Below are positions 23,321 to 36,328 of a DNA stretch of 64,000 nucleotides, in pieces. The notes under the pieces are model-generated. The model had not been told where the DNA came from. It searched no databases and saw only the letters and a list, made by a program, of their open reading frames with translations. How positions within the stretch are numbered: position 1 is the first letter of the stretch; each line of letters begins with the position of its first letter. The DNA is from Paraspadella gotoi (Eukaryota; Chaetognatha): assembly GCA_051294375.1 (NCBI GenBank), contig CM119263.1, forward strand, positions 23,462,762 to 23,526,761, in the 5' to 3' direction. The position numbers and the translations under genes are program-made.

Positions 23321-23516
23321 GTTTTGGAAGAGGGGAAGTTGGAAAACTAAATGGGGAGAAGGCGGAGGACGGCCGATGGGGATTTTGGTTGTTTGAAAAA
23401 TGAGAGATAGAGAAAAGAGAGAGGGGAATGTTATTAGATGTGTTGTAAGGCGTGAGAGGGAATGCGCCAGGCACGTGGCATACTCTGATTGACGTGGAGG
23501 CAAGGATGAGCAGAGA

Positions 23517-23530
23517 GAGAGAAAGGCAGT

Positions 23531-23594
<64 letters not shown>
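23517..23594 (+). repeat. (GA)n tract
   Basis: GA runs with two interruptions; the copy is at 30906-30968. Confidence 0.92.
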
Positions 23595-23597
<3 letters not shown>

Positions 23598-23887
23598 GTT
23601 CGTATATCGAAACCGAAGGTGCTTTTGGACGTGGCCAAAGGAAGAAAGAAGATAGGTGGGAAAAAGGGAGGATAGAAGATGAGAGAAAAGCTAAAGGGTA
23701 GAGCGAGAGACGGAAGAAACGTGAGCGGAGAAGCGAAGAGATTGGGGACCTTGGACGAATGTGCTATTTAATGAATTAACTCTTTGAAGACAAAAATCCG
23801 CGCTCGGGGAAAGGAAAAAATCCTGATTAGCTTTGTAAATGTTTGGAAAATTTTTTACCAACTCCGAAATTGGGGCGGGAGAGGAGG

Positions 23888-23940
23888 AAGAGAGAGAGAG
23901 AGAGATGAGAGAGAGATGAGAGAGAAGAGAGAGGAGAAGA

Positions 23941-23978
<38 letters not shown>
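23888..23978 (+). repeat. (GA)n tract
   Basis: Interrupted GA runs. The copy near 31235-31350 has a very different internal order of interruptions, showing either polymorphism or read error. Confidence 0.9.
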
Positions 23979-23980
<2 letters not shown>

Positions 23981-24189
23981 TTTTGGAAGGGAAAAAGCGT
24001 TTGGTCCGAGAGATGGATTAATCCACGCCACAGTAGGGCTTCAGCCACCAAAGCCCTCCATTCTTTATTGGGAGCGTCGCCCTGCAAGAGCTAGTACTAA
24101 ATTCCGTCTTATGGCTACTAGTGCTTTAACTGGCTACAGTACTCGGCTTACAAGAATCATTTTGCGAGCGCCCCCGAATAGCTGTATAC

Positions 24190-24350
24190 ATAATGATAAT
24201 ATATATGATAGGATATGATAAATATATAATATATTCATATACTGGTGAATGATAGTTTAACTGGCGAGATTAGAAGAGCGCGATCCGACTAACAAAATAT
24301 TGTGTTTCATATATTATATTTCATACACCGATAGTTTGTTAGTTTGTAAA
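24190..24350. other. AT-rich (AT)n-like block
   Basis: Runs of ATATAT and TAATAT; the copy is at 31535-31690. Confidence 0.7.
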
Positions 24351-24716
24351 ATTTCATAGACATTCTCTTCTTAGCATGTAATGTCGTCCGTCCCTTCTCC
24401 CTTCCTCACTTCCTTCTTTCTTCCCCCTCCTTCTCGCCGTCAGCGCATTGCCCCTGCGTCTAGGTCCACCTCTCACCCTCGCTCGCCGTTCTTGCTTCCT
24501 CCCTCTAACCCTTCCTTCTCCTGCCGCTCCTCTCCTCTTGTTCACGAAGGCGAATTTCGTACGCTTCGCTGGGCAAATGTATCGAGAAAAATAACGCGCT
24601 GTGACGCTCTCCGATGGCTGCGTGGCTGCGGCGGACCGGAGCGATGTTCGCAGATGAAAATTAAGTCGAGTGGGCATTTGCATAGCGAATCGCGACTAGA
24701 TATAGAGAAGAGCCGA

Positions 24717-24770
24717 GAGAGAGAGAGAGGAGAGGGAGAGAGGGAGAGCTGCGGGAGAGAAAGAGAGTGA
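24717..24770 (+). repeat. Short GA tracts
   Basis: Interrupted GA/GGGAGA runs; the copy is at 31996-32050. Confidence 0.85.
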
Positions 24771-24962
24771 GTGAGGGCCGATTATTGGAAGGTGGATATG
24801 AGTGGCGTGATTAAGTATTAGATTTATCGATGTATCACTGTTTAACCTATAATTAGTAATATACGCTGATAAAAATGACGCGGACGGGAATTGGTTTATC
24901 GACTTGAATTAAAACGGAGAGACAAGATATTTTTCTGTTTTCGACCACGCTGAACGGATGGG

Positions 24963-24994
<32 letters not shown>

Positions 24995-25024
24995 GAGAGA
25001 GAGAGAAGGAGAGAGAGAGAGAGA
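24963..25024 (+). repeat. (GA)n tract, short allele
   Basis: A 62-bp interrupted GA tract. In the other copy the same site (32231-32355) is a pure tract of about 125 bp. Confidence 0.95.
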
Positions 25025-25523
25025 TTGGGACAATATTGCTTTTTCGTTTAATATAGTTATGAGGACGGCATTTTATAACTAAAAAAACGTGTTCATGGCA
25101 AAACAAGTGGATAAATCAAATTCGGAACGTGCACCTTAATAATCGAGAATTCGAAGGGAATTTCAGACGGATCTTAGAAAAATCTTCTTTTTTTTTTCAT
25201 CTGACGAAAAAAAAATAGCGGATTTCTCTTCTCCTCTTCATCTTCTTTCTTTTCTCTTATCCTCCTCTCCTCCTTCTCTGCTTCCTCCTATTCAAAATGG
25301 CGAGGAATCTTTATGGGTTTCCACTCCAAACGTGGTAACGCCGAATTCAGTGATTCGATTTCGAATTAAACGACGCTTGTAACGTAGGAACATAAAACGA
25401 ACAGTGGCGTGAATGAAACCCATTGGGTAAACCGTCCGCCGAAGATTATGGAACTTTTTTAGTGAGTGGAAGATGAAGAGAATATGATCAAGAGAAAAGA
25501 GAGAAGAGGACTGAGGAGCAGGG

Positions 25524-25544
25524 GGAGAGAAGAGAGAGACAGAG

Positions 25545-25607
<63 letters not shown>

Positions 25608-25608
25608 C
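25524..25608 (+). repeat. (GA)n tract, left arm of GA/CT inverted pair
   Basis: About 85 bp of nearly pure GA. It faces CT tracts at 25645-25670 and 25759-25857, so transcripts or single strands could form a long GA-CT hairpin. Confidence 0.93.
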
Positions 25609-25644
25609 GCGCTGCCTTTGTTTACTCTTTTTTTTGCCTCTACA

Positions 25645-25676
<32 letters not shown>

Positions 25677-25780
25677 ATTATTTTTTGTTTTGGCATAAAA
25701 TTTCGTCTCGACGTTAGAAAAAAAACTGATCGTCGGCTGGAAGGCCATACATATCGAATCTCTCTCTCTATCTCTCTCTC

Positions 25781-25852
<72 letters not shown>

Positions 25853-25857
25853 GCTCT
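25645..25857 (-). repeat. (CT)n tracts, right arm of GA/CT inverted pair
   Basis: CT runs at 25645-25670 and 25759-25857, separated by a unique stretch of about 85 bp containing gatcgtcggctggaaggcc. The copies are at 32990-33012 and 33117-33210. Confidence 0.92.
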
Positions 25858-26409
25858 GCCATCATGGAGCTTTTCGTTTGCCATCAATATTTATCTGCAA
25901 CGCTCATAGAGCCTTTTGGTTCCCGTCTATTTTTAAAATGCCGTCAAGTTTTAAGTTTGCCATCCATTGTTTTTTTGTGTTTTTCGGTGGCAAAAATTTC
26001 AGTTTTACCGTATCAAATACGGATTAATTGACTATCCGTTTTATGAGCTAACAAGTTTACAAAATACTTATATTAATTTATGTAATGACATACCTCTATC
26101 TACTATATATTTCTTTTTCCTCCAACCAAAATCATGAAGTTCACTAATTGTAATTATTGTGATATCCGTTCGTACAACGTTTTATAGGCGAAATTAAAAG
26201 GCCGATTTTGGTTTCGACATCATCGCCAACATTACGGATATTTTCTGATATAGTCTAAAGAGAAAATGCTCTTGAAATTAAAAGAAATTCCGGTTTGACG
26301 CGACTGCTCGACGCGGATTGCCCAAAAAAGCTCAGGAAATGAGATAATTCTGGTTTCACACTCACGCGAGAAGCGAACCTTTTCCCGGCTGCCAGAAATC
26401 AGCGGATGG

Positions 26410-26434
26410 NNNNNNNNNNNNNNNNNNNNNNNNN
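26410..26434. other. 25-N gap between the two right-hand copies
   Basis: The left side ends in gccagaaatcagcggatgg. The same phrase ends the second copy at about 33767-33785. The right side restarts in CT repeats equivalent to about 19080. Confidence 0.95.
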
Positions 26435-27054
26435 AAAGAGAGAGAGATCTCTGCTCTCTCTCCTCTCTCCTTCTCCTTCTCCTCCTCCTCTTCCTCTCGA
26501 CTCTCGTTCGTCTCTCTCTCTTCCTCGTCGATCATCTCGGTCTCTCTCTGCTCACGGTGTCCGCGCAACGAAGTTTCGGTGAAACCATTGATGTCATTTT
26601 CTTGTTCTCCCTAACGTCGGCGTCCCGCCGCGCCATTGATGGCGAGAGACGTGAGAGTTCGATTCATAAGCGAGAAAAGGGGGGAGTTGGAAGGGGGTGG
26701 AGGGTGGGGGTGGAAGAGTGGTTTGGGAGGTGAAGGGGGGTGAAGGAAACGGGGACGCTTTAATGGTAAGATGGTTTAGGGGCGTGGAACGAGGGAGGTG
26801 AGATGTGGGTGGGTGAGGTAAATGGATTTAGGGTAAAGGGGCGGGGTGGAGGCTAGAGTTACGAGCGCGTCGACGATGGAGGGCGTGTCATAACGAGCGG
26901 AAGGCAACGCGACTTGATCACCTTTGCAATTTGCATCCTAACTCAAAAAAAAAAAAAAGGCGACACAAAAAGGTAAAATGAATCAAAAAATGTTTTTCGA
27001 GTTATTTGAGTTGGCCGCGAAGGGAAGCCTCGGCGGTTCGGCGAACAATGTCGC

Positions 27055-27089
<35 letters not shown>

Positions 27090-27090
27090 G

Positions 27091-27130
<40 letters not shown>

Positions 27131-27133
27131 AGA
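27055..27133 (+). repeat. (GA)n tract
   Basis: Interrupted GA, copy of 19649-19723. Confidence 0.93.
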
Positions 27134-27959
27134 GCTCATTGAACTTTTTTCTTTTTTTCTTCTTTTTAATAGTCGTTGCCGAATAGAATAGTTTCGAGTC
27201 TAATTCGAGAATCGAAATAAAATCCATCGTCCAAAAGAGAAAAAAGAAGAAAAAAAGAAAAGAATTTCCTTTGGTTGCGATTTCGGTTATTGAATTTTTT
27301 GGTTGGTTTTTAGGTTCCCCGCATACGTCCTAACCGTAACGTGTGTATGTAGGTTAAAAAATTCAGTAACCTTGAATATATTTAACTATGTGTATACGTT
27401 CTAAATTCGTTACTGGATTAGAATTTTCGGTAATATTGTAAGAACATTCGCCACTAAGTCGAGTAGGTTCTTGATTTTATGAAAACTTTTTGATTTTTTA
27501 AGAAAAAAAAAATTTTTTTTTTCCTTATTCTCGCTCTTCTTCTCACTATATTTTCCCGCCTCTCGTCTGTTCTAACATTTTTCCGCCTTTTTTTTTTCTT
27601 TGTTATTTTCAACACCTTCTTAATCTTTTTTGGTCTTAAATATTTTTCATTTTTTCCTGCCCTTCGGTTTTTTTTTTAGCTTACTTCCTGCCCAATTGTG
27701 TTTCGTTTTTTTCGCTTTCAGCTAATTGTTAATTTTAACATTATACATCAAAGAATCTTTTGAAATATAAGTGTATGCGAGTGCTGGCGATGATATTTTT
27801 TTTGCTCAAATCAAATTTTTAAGCCATGCAAATTTTGCTAATACAAAAAATAAATAATCTTTCTTATTTTACTTTTTTAGCTTTTTCCTTTCAATTTTTC
27901 GATCATGGTCAACCATTCCAATTAATAAATGTGATATTCCGTAATTAAGAGAAAAGAAA

Positions 27960-28106
27960 GTTATTTGTTTACAAACAAACGGGTTTTTATTCCAAAAAAC
28001 GACATGTTTCGACTAAGTTTATTCGAGTCTACATCAGCGCGTGAAGAGTCGATAACATGTCCTTTTTTTTTAAATAAAAACCGCGTTTGTTTGTAAACAA
28101 ATAAAC
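27960..28106. mobile_element. Long inverted-repeat element with hammerhead-like core (copy 2)
   Basis: The same element as at 20536-20680, in the same orientation. The minus-strand core at 28001-28037 is closer to a hammerhead: CTGATG, one extra T, A, then stem II GACT/AGTC closing an 11-base loop, then GAAACATGTC, whose ACATGT can self-pair. That is the minimal stem III seen in ribozymes of Penelope-like elements. The arms have 2-4 differences from perfect complementarity. Its right arm has lost one or two bases (gataacatgtcc instead of gaaacatgtcc). Confidence 0.5.
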
Positions 28107-28559
28107 TTTGGCGTTTCACTTAACTATAAACGCAACGAAAAAAAGTCTTAACATAATATTCATAATTTATTTATATTTTATGTCATGGTTTATGACAGAG
28201 ACTAAAAGAAAACAGTGCCTTTCAATGAAACTAACAAACTATAAAATAATGAGGAAGAGATATAAAAAAAGGAAAAAGGAAAAACGAGAAAGAAAGGAAG
28301 AGAAGAAAAAGAGAAAAAAATATACAGAGTTAAATTTACATTGTGCGATTTTCTTTCTTGTCTTTTTTCATATGTTTATTATGCTCTGAGACAAGAAGAA
28401 GAAATTTATTATAATGCTTGTTTTTTTCAAACCAATTTCTCATTTATCAAACTATAATGGTGTACCTCATCCTATCTGAAATAAAGAAGAAAGACGATTC
28501 AAGTAGGCGCCGGAGTTAAGGAGAAAATACCATTAAAGATACTTTAGTTAGTTTCGAAT

Positions 28560-28697
28560 ATTAATATTTAATTTAAAAATTAAATTATAAAATTAACGGC
28601 GATTTTAACGGTTTAACCGTTAAAAGTTAAATTTTAACGGTTAAGGGCGAAGTTCCTTGGAAAATTAACGGTTAACTGGAACCGCTGTTTTATTCCG

Positions 28698-28700
<3 letters not shown>
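28560..28700. repeat. TTAACGG palindrome cluster (copy 2)
   Basis: Contains an 11-bp perfect inverted repeat, TTTTAACGGTT and AACCGTTAAAA, separated by one base at about 28603-28625. Further ATTTTAACGGTTAAGG and TTAACGGTTAACTGGAACC motifs follow, then a GA tract. Confidence 0.7.
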
Positions 28701-28763
<63 letters not shown>

Positions 28764-28780
28764 GAGAGAGAAGAGAGAGA
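28701..28780 (+). repeat. (GA)n tract
   Basis: A 62-bp pure GA tract plus interrupted GA, copy of 21270-21351. Confidence 0.96.
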
Positions 28781-29387
28781 TGAATGTCAATAAATGGGTT
28801 CCGAATGGATGGTCGATACCGGTTCGTCGGCTTTTGTCTTTTTCCGGTCCACCAAATTCTGCTTTTCAACGATGCGACTGGGATTTTAAAACTTCATTTC
28901 GTTTCTTCGAAGCGCGATCTCCTATTCTTTTCAAATTTTGTCTGCTGGTCTTTTATAAATTCTTAGGCTTTAAAAGATTTTTTTTAATAATATTTTTCGT
29001 CCCGTGACGTCTTACATCTTTCTGATAGTCCTGTTATTATTTGTCATTTTATTTATTTGTATTCTCGGAAACTCCATTTCCTTATAATTTTTAAGAATCT
29101 CATTATTTGAAAACAATATCAAAGTAGCGACATTTTTACAATCCTACTATTATCATTTCTTGAAAAAATTAAATTTACAATACTTTTTTTGTCAATTCTA
29201 AAGTTAATAAAGTATTTATTAATATCTTTTTAACATTTTCTCTGCTGCCATTATATTGTCCATTATTAATCTTGAATCTGTTTTATTTTTATTGAAAGAA
29301 ATGATATTTTTAAATAATTATCTTAAAATGACTTTGTACTATCCTGAAAATGAAAACAGTTTTGCTCTTACAAGATTCATTTGCCAT

Positions 29388-29389
<2 letters not shown>

Positions 29390-29422
<33 letters not shown>

Positions 29423-29490
29423 AGAGAGAGAGAGAGACGGAAGAGAGTGAGAGAGAAGAGAGCCAGAAGAGAGAGAGAGAGAGAGAGAGA
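29390..29490 (+). repeat. (GA)n tracts
   Basis: Interrupted GA, about 20 bp longer than its copy at 21957-22037. Confidence 0.9.
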
Positions 29491-30901
29491 TTCCGATCGT
29501 GAAATCACGGTCGTGTATTTCAGGTCCGATGGTCAGAAAAGTCGTTTTCTCACAAAAGCTAAAAAAAAAGAAAAAAAGAAGAAAGAAAAAAAACGTGGAA
29601 AAACCCTTTATTTTCGGTCGTCCAAAGGAGGAAATTACCTCTTTGCCTCCCGTTTCGAGTCAGCGATCGACCACCTCCGCCACCATTGCCCACCTCCACC
29701 CCCAACAACTGTCTCGCGCGGAGTAATAACCGCGTGAAAAATTTCTATCGGTTCTCGCGGAAACTTCAACGATCTCGGACTGAATTGATGACTCATATTC
29801 CTAATGACTGTGGCTCGAATTGCGGCGGATTCTTTTTTTGTCGCCGCTGCCGCTGCCGCTGCCGCCACCGACCGCCGACGCCGCACCCCATTCGCGGCCA
29901 AACGAGAAAATGTTGGATAAAAAAAAAGACAAAAAAGGAGGAAGAAGGAAGGGAAAAAAAAATTGCCAGGTTTCATAAACCGAAGCTGCCGCCGCCGCCG
30001 CTGCCTCTGCCGCAGTAGCCGGCGCCGTAGCCGCAAAGGAATCCCACTAATGAGGTTTTCTCAAAAATGACAGGATTTGAGAATCCGGTGCAGTGTCGTC
30101 GCCATGACATTAGAGAAAAAAACTGAGAGCCGTACCTCTCTCTCCTCTCTCTCTCTCTCTCTCTTCTCGCTCTCTCATCTCTTCGTCAATCTCTCTCTCG
30201 TCGTCTCTCTTCTCTCTCTCTTCGTAACGGATGGTTCATCACACCTTATTTCGGCTTTGTTTCTCCTTCGTACTCCGAGATCGGGTTTAAAAAAAAAATA
30301 GTTCTCCGGTCTTTTTTCCCGCCGCTTTTCGAAACAAACCCGAAATCTAATCTCCCCCCTACTTCTCCGCGCCATCTCGGCCCCCTCTCCTTCTCTTTAT
30401 CCGCCTTTCCACGCAATACGCGCCGCAGACCGCCGAAAGGCGAGGCGGGCAACGCTCCCGTAGAAAAGACCTTGCAAGCGATGCGGAAGTATGCAGAGTC
30501 GTAGAATAAGACGTCTTACGTGACCAATAACGACGTCGAGGCTCGCGCGTGATCGATCGTAGACCCGCGTCTCGACGCATGGGAGACGAAGATCTCGTCC
30601 CGAGTGCTCCCATCGACCAAAATGAGAGATGAGCAATTCTCGTGCCCGAACCCGAAAAGGGAAACACGCATCGGAGTAGCGGAGAAGCGGACTTTAAAAG
30701 ACGAGGTCAACCTGCGTTTGGAAGGGGAAGTTGGAAATAAATGGGGAGAGGGGAAGGACGCGATGGGATTTGTTGTTTTTGAAAAATGGAGAGATAGAGA
30801 AAGAGAGAGGGGAATGTTATAATGTGTTGTAAGGCGAGAGGGAATGCGGGCCAGGCACGCATACTGATTAGCGTGGAGGCAAGGATGATGAGAGGAGAAG
30901 G

Positions 30902-30905
<4 letters not shown>

Positions 30906-30965
<60 letters not shown>

Positions 30966-30968
30966 AGA
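30906..30968 (+). repeat. (GA)n tract
   Basis: A GA tract with a single GGA interruption, copy of 23517-23594. Confidence 0.94.
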
Positions 30969-32228
30969 TGTTCGATATCGAAACCAAGGTGCTTTTGACG
31001 TGCCAAAGGAGAAAGAAGAGGTGGGAAAAAGGGGAGGAGTAGAAGATGAGAGAAAAGCTAAAGGGAGAGCGAGACGCGAGACGTGAGCGGGAGAGCGAGA
31101 GGATGGGGACCTTGGAACGAATGGCTTTTAATGAATTCAACTTTGAAACAAAAATCGCTCGGGGAAAAAAATCCTGATTTAGCTTTGGAAATGTTTTGGA
31201 AAATTTTTTTACTCCGATGGGCGAGATGCAGCACCGAGAGAGACGAGGACAGAGAGCCAGAGAGCAGAGAGAGGATGAGAGAGAGGAGAGATGATGAGAC
31301 GAGAGAGAGAGAACGTTCTTTGAGAGAGAGACGATGAGAGAGAGAGAGAGAGTTTTGGAAGGGAAAAGCGTTGGTCGAAATGGATTATCCACCCACATAG
31401 GCTTCAGCCACCAAAGCCTCCATCTCTTTATTGGTAGCGTCGCCCTCAAACTACTAAATTTCCGTCTATGGCTACTATCTTTACTGCTACATACTTGGCT
31501 TACAAGAATCATTTGCGCTCCCGATAGCTATTCATAATATAATATATATATAATATATAATATATAATATATTCATAATACTTTTAATGATAGTTAACTG
31601 CGATAAGCCGATCCGACTAAAAAATAAAAATTGTGTTTCATATTTTATATTTCATACCCGATAGTTGTTATTTAAAAATTTCATAGACATTCTCTTTTAG
31701 CATTAATCTCCGTCCCTTCTCCCCCTTCCTCACTCCTTCTTTCTTCCCCCTCCTTCCCTCTCTCCCCCTCTATCCACCTGTCTCCCTCGTCTCTCCTTCT
31801 CTCTTCCCCTCTAACTCCCTTCCTTCCTCCCTCCCTTCCTCCCTCTCTTTTCCACGAAGCGAATTTTCACCTTCGCTGCAAAATGTATCGAGAAAATAAC
31901 GGCGCTTACGCTCTCATCTGCGGCGCGACCGAGCGATTGCCAATAAAATTAATCGATGGCATTTGCATAGCGAATCGAGCCTAGATATAGAAAGAGCGAG
32001 AGAGAGAGAGAGAGGGAGAGAGGGAGACTGCGGGAGAGAAAGAGAGTGAGTAGGCCGATTATTGGGAAAGCGTGATAGTGCGTGATAAGTATAGATTATC
32101 GATGTATCACTGTTTAACCTATAATTAGTAATATACGCTGATAAAAATGACGCGGACGGGAAATTGTTTATCGAACTTGAATTAAAACGGGAGACAATAT
32201 TTTTCTGTTTTCGACCACCTGAACGATG

Positions 32229-32359
<131 letters not shown>

Positions 32360-32874
32360 GACAATATTGTTTTCTTTAATATATTCATGAGGACGCATTT
32401 TAACTAAAAAAAAACGTGTTCATGGCAAAACAAGGGATAAATCAAATTCGGAACGTGACACTTAAAATCGAGATTCGAAGGGAATTCAGACGATCTTAGA
32501 AAAATCTTCTTTTTTTTTTCATCTGACGAAAAAAAATAGCGGATTTCTTCTTCTCCTCTTCATCTTCTTCATTTCTCTTATCCTCCTCCTCCTCCTCCTC
32601 TGCTTCCTCCTAATTTCAAAATGGCGAGGAATCTTTAATGGGTTTCACTCCAACGTGGTAACGCCGAATTCAGTGATTCGATCTTCGAATTAACGACGCT
32701 TGTAACGTAGGAACATAAACGAAACAGTGGCGTGAATGAAACCCATTGGGTAACCGTCGCCGAAGATTATGGAACTTTTTTAGTGAGTTGGAACGATGAA
32801 GAGATAATATGATCAGAGAAAAAGAGAGAGAGAGGACTTGAGGAGCAGGGGGAGAGAAAGAGAATGATGCAGCA

Positions 32875-33146
32875 TGAGAGATGAGAGAGAGAGAGAGAGG
32901 AGAGACGATGAGAGAGAGAGGAGAGAGAGACAGAGAGAGAGTGAGACGGCGCTGCCTTTGCTTTACTCCTTTTTTTTTGCCTCTCACAGTCTCTCTCTCT
33001 CTCTCTCTCTACTCTCCCTTTCTATTTATTTATTTTTTGTTTTTGGCATTAAAATTTCGTCTCCGACGTTAAAAATAAAACTGAATCGTCGGCTGGAAGG
33101 CCATTACATATCGCAATCTCTCTCTCTATCATCTCTTCTCTCCTCC

Positions 33147-33200
<54 letters not shown>

Positions 33201-33210
33201 CTCCTCCGTC
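32875..33210. repeat. GA tracts facing CT tracts
   Basis: GA runs at 32875-32942 face CT runs at 32990-33012 and 33117-33210, copy of the 25524-25857 inverted pair. Confidence 0.9.
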
Positions 33211-33789
33211 TCTGCCATCATGGAGCTTTTTCCGTTTGCCATCAATATTTATCTGCAACGCTCATAGAGCCTTTTGGGTTCCCGTCTATTTTTAAATGCC
33301 GTCCAAGTTTTTAAGTTTGCCATCCATTTGTTTTTTTGTGTTTTTTCGGTGGCAAAAATTTTCAGTTTTACCGTATCAAATACGGATTAATTGACTATCC
33401 GTTTTATGAGCTAACAATGTTTACAAAATACTTATATTAATTTATGTAATGACATACCTCTATCTACCTATATATTTCTTTTTCCTCCAACCAAAATCAT
33501 GAAGTTCACTAATTGTAATTATTGTGATATTCCGTTCGTACAAACGTTTTATAGGCGAAATATAAAAAGGCGATTTTGTTTCGACATCATCGCCAACATT
33601 ACGGATATTTTCTGATATAAGTCTAAACGAGAAAATGCTCTTTGAAATTAAAAAGAAATTCCGGTTTGACGCTGACTGGCTCGACGTCGGAGTTGCCCCA
33701 AAAAAGCTCAGGAATGAGATAATTCTGGTTTCACACTCACGCGATGAAGCGAACCTTTTCACGGCTGCCAGAAATCAGCGGATGGCGGA

Positions 33790-35141
33790 AGGATCGCTGA
33801 TCGGGTGAGGAAGGCGGATGGCGGGAGATTGGGGGGGGGGTGAGGGAAGGTGGTGGAGTAAACCGGGAAGCCGGAAAGGAGAGAGGGTGAGGTAAAAGAA
33901 GAAGACCTGTTAACGTGAATGATGGGCAATGGGCAAGTAATGTCATGGAAAGGAGAAATAAGCGAAAGAGATCATTTGACTAACGTGTTAGAATTCAGAA
34001 AACATAGTTGTGTTGTACGGAGTATGGAGTATGGATTTCAACTTGGTAAAATCAAAATAGGTCACGGGTGGTACAGAAGCTCACAAAATGCATTCTCGAT
34101 TTCTTGGAAATAATTCGTCGCGATTTACGACGACACAAAAAAACCGAAAACAAAAGGTTCTCTTCTCTTGCTGAAACGAAATTCGACTACTAAACCGAGT
34201 TAATTGATTCGACGACGACGACGACGACCTCGACGACGAAAAAGGACGAGGAAAACGACGACGTTAAAACGAGGTTGAGAATCGAAGCGGGCGTATTTGT
34301 TTCTGTCCGAAGAACCGCAAATGGATTCGGAAGTCGAGGCAGAATATCGAATTTATCGATCCGACCGGGCCAGAGGAGGAAGAGGAGGAGGAAGAGCGGG
34401 TGGGGTGAAGAGACGGTTGGGTAAATAAGGGAAGGGGGAAAGAGGGTTGAAAAAGGAATAAAGATTCGGATGAAGATGAAGCAAGAGTTAAGAAGGCGAG
34501 AGTTGAAGATTGAACGAAGTCGGTTTATTGTGGAAGGAAAGTGGACGAGAAAGCCGGAAAAAAACTAAAATCAGATGGGGATTTCTTGAGAGCTGGTTTT
34601 TTCTAAATGATTTTATAAGGTAAAAAACCGAACTCTACTTTACTGCAATATGCAAATAAAATTATCTGAAAGAGATTGATAGGTCAAAAGGAGGAAAAAA
34701 GAGTAGTAATGCGAAGTATATGGCAATAGATCGAATAACGTTCTTTATAAGTACGACTATTAATCCGATTTTCGCACGAAATAAGAAAAAAATTGAATAA
34801 ATTAAATCGGACGGACTGACCAATATTCCCACATACCCGAGTCTAACTTAGACTTAGACTTAGAGTATGACAAAAGAAAACGCCTATGCCTGCTTGAAAA
34901 GATGTTGCGGGAAGGAATGAAGTAATAAATGAATAGCGGAAGAAAAGAGGTAAAATTTTAAGAGATTGAGAAAAGGAAGGTAAGCGACGGTAAATCGACC
35001 AAGATGGGACAGGTTAGTGGCGGAAAAGTAGGATCGAGTTCTTGACGAAGATGAGGGAAGAGGAAAAGTGTCATCTCGGATTGACGGGTGGGTTTTGAGA
35101 CCCGGTGACGTCACCGACGTAAGGAGAGAGATAGAATTTTT
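33790..35141. other. Unique intergenic DNA with a CGA run
   Basis: AT- and GA-rich sequence with (CGA)n runs at about 34211-34262 and a small tandem agacttagacttagag near 34850-34865. No frame with a recognisable product. A perfect 12-bp palindrome containing a full CRE, GGTGACGTCACC, lies at 35104-35115. Confidence 0.5.
35104..35115. promoter_or_regulatory. Perfect CRE palindrome
   Basis: GGTGACGTCACC contains the consensus TGACGTCA and is symmetric over 12 bp. It is a candidate CREB/ATF-family site. No adjacent gene could be assigned. Confidence 0.3.
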
Positions 35142-35348
35142 TTTTAAGGAAGAAGTGAAAAGTAATTAGTTCGCGGGGCGCAGAGATTTTCTACGACGTC
35201 TTTCTTTTTCTTTTTCGGTTTTGCGCGCGGATTCGATTTCCGGAATTTTACTAGTTAATTTGTATGAAAATTACCCTCAGTATCGTGAGAAAGAAATCTT
35301 TTTTTTCCTTTCTTCCTTTTTAAAGATTTAATTTTTTGTTTCTTTTAA
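35142..35348. repeat. 205-bp duplicated block, first copy
   Basis: Nearly identical to 36329-36532, from aaggaagaagtgaaaagtaa through tttaaagatttaattttttg. Flanks differ on both sides. A 25-N gap lies between the copies. Confidence 0.9.
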
Positions 35349-35476
35349 AACTCTGAAGTATATCGATGTATTCGGAAGGAAAAGTAGATATAAATATCGT
35401 GCGCAGTACAAATAGTGAAGTTTTAATAAGGAAGTAGCTCTTTTCATTTACAAAATTAAGCTTTTTTCAAAGTACT

Positions 35477-35501
35477 NNNNNNNNNNNNNNNNNNNNNNNN
35501 N
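35477..35501. other. 25-N gap
   Basis: Lies between the two copies of the 205-bp block. The sequence just right of the gap (35502-35760) is GC-rich and unlike its surroundings. Confidence 0.95.
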
Positions 35502-35799
35502 GACGCTCGGCGAGCGTGGGCTGTGAGAGGGTGAAAGAGAAAATAGGAGGGGCGCGCCATAGGAAGGGGCCCGTACATGGGAGCGGCGGGATACCGGCGC
35601 CGCCGTGAAAATTGCCGCCTTTCCCGGATGTTCTTTGCTTTTTTTTGAAACAATCTTTTAATGGGGGAAGGTTTAGGGGAAAAAAAAAGGGGCCCTCCCC
35701 CTTACCTTTTTCGTTTAACTTTTTACGAACGGAAAGGGGGGAAAAAGAAGACGCAGAGGCGTCAATTAAGCGTGCACTGAAGGATCTGAGAAGGGACGA

Positions 35800-35892
35800 G
35801 AGAACGAGAGAGAGAGACGAGAGATGAGAGAGACGAGAGAGACGAGAGAGAGAGAGAGAAGAGCAGAGGAGAGAGAGAGAGAGAGAGAAGAG
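35800..35892 (+). repeat. Interrupted GA tracts
   Basis: GA runs mixed with GAGACGA. The long Arg-Glu frame across it is a repeat translation. Confidence 0.9.
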
Positions 35893-36089
35893 ATTCTCTC
35901 TAAAACCAAGGTCCATGAAGAAGAACGCGGTAAAAAAAAAAACTCTGATCGAATTTTCGCAACGAAAAATGAAATCTTCAAATTCTCAACAAAAAAAAAA
36001 GAAGCAAAGCGCATGAGTGCATGTCGGTGCGTGTGCGTTACGCCCCTCTACACCTGGAATGCCGTTATGCTCGCGCACGTAACGAAGTT

Positions 36090-36112
36090 TAAAAAAAAAA
36101 AAAAAAAAAAAA
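36090..36112. repeat. Poly-A tract
   Basis: About 22 consecutive A. No retroelement body can be recognised upstream of it. Confidence 0.9.
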
Positions 36113-36328
36113 CACGCGCGTCGCTCTGTCGAAGAGACTCGGGACTGAGAAGGCGAGAAGGCGCTAATTCGATATCTCGAATCCTTATTTGCTTTATTGC
36201 TAACGGCTACCATCTTTTCTCTACCCCTTATTACTTTCCCACTCCTTACCCCTCCCCGGACCCCCTACCCCTTAACTTCCCTTCTTCCGATCGAACGCCC
36301 TCGCGCGTTGAGCGGGGAATTACTTTCT

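Larger units (their letters stand above)
17196..26409. repeat. Most complete copy of the locus (C plus right part D)
   Basis: The longest gap-free version, about 9.2 kb. Its left 2.5 kb is matched by copies A and B and its right 7.3 kb by 26435-33789. It holds all the landmarks of the locus in one piece: GA/CT clusters, the inverted-repeat element, the TTAACGG cluster, GC-rich blocks near 22400-22620 and 22960-23320, and an AT-rich stretch near 24190-24350. It is the best template for the true locus. No confident gene was found in it. Confidence 0.8.

Noticed and set aside
36087-36112. Retroposon poly-A tail
   Set aside because: No body, tRNA boxes or target-site duplication can be seen next to it.
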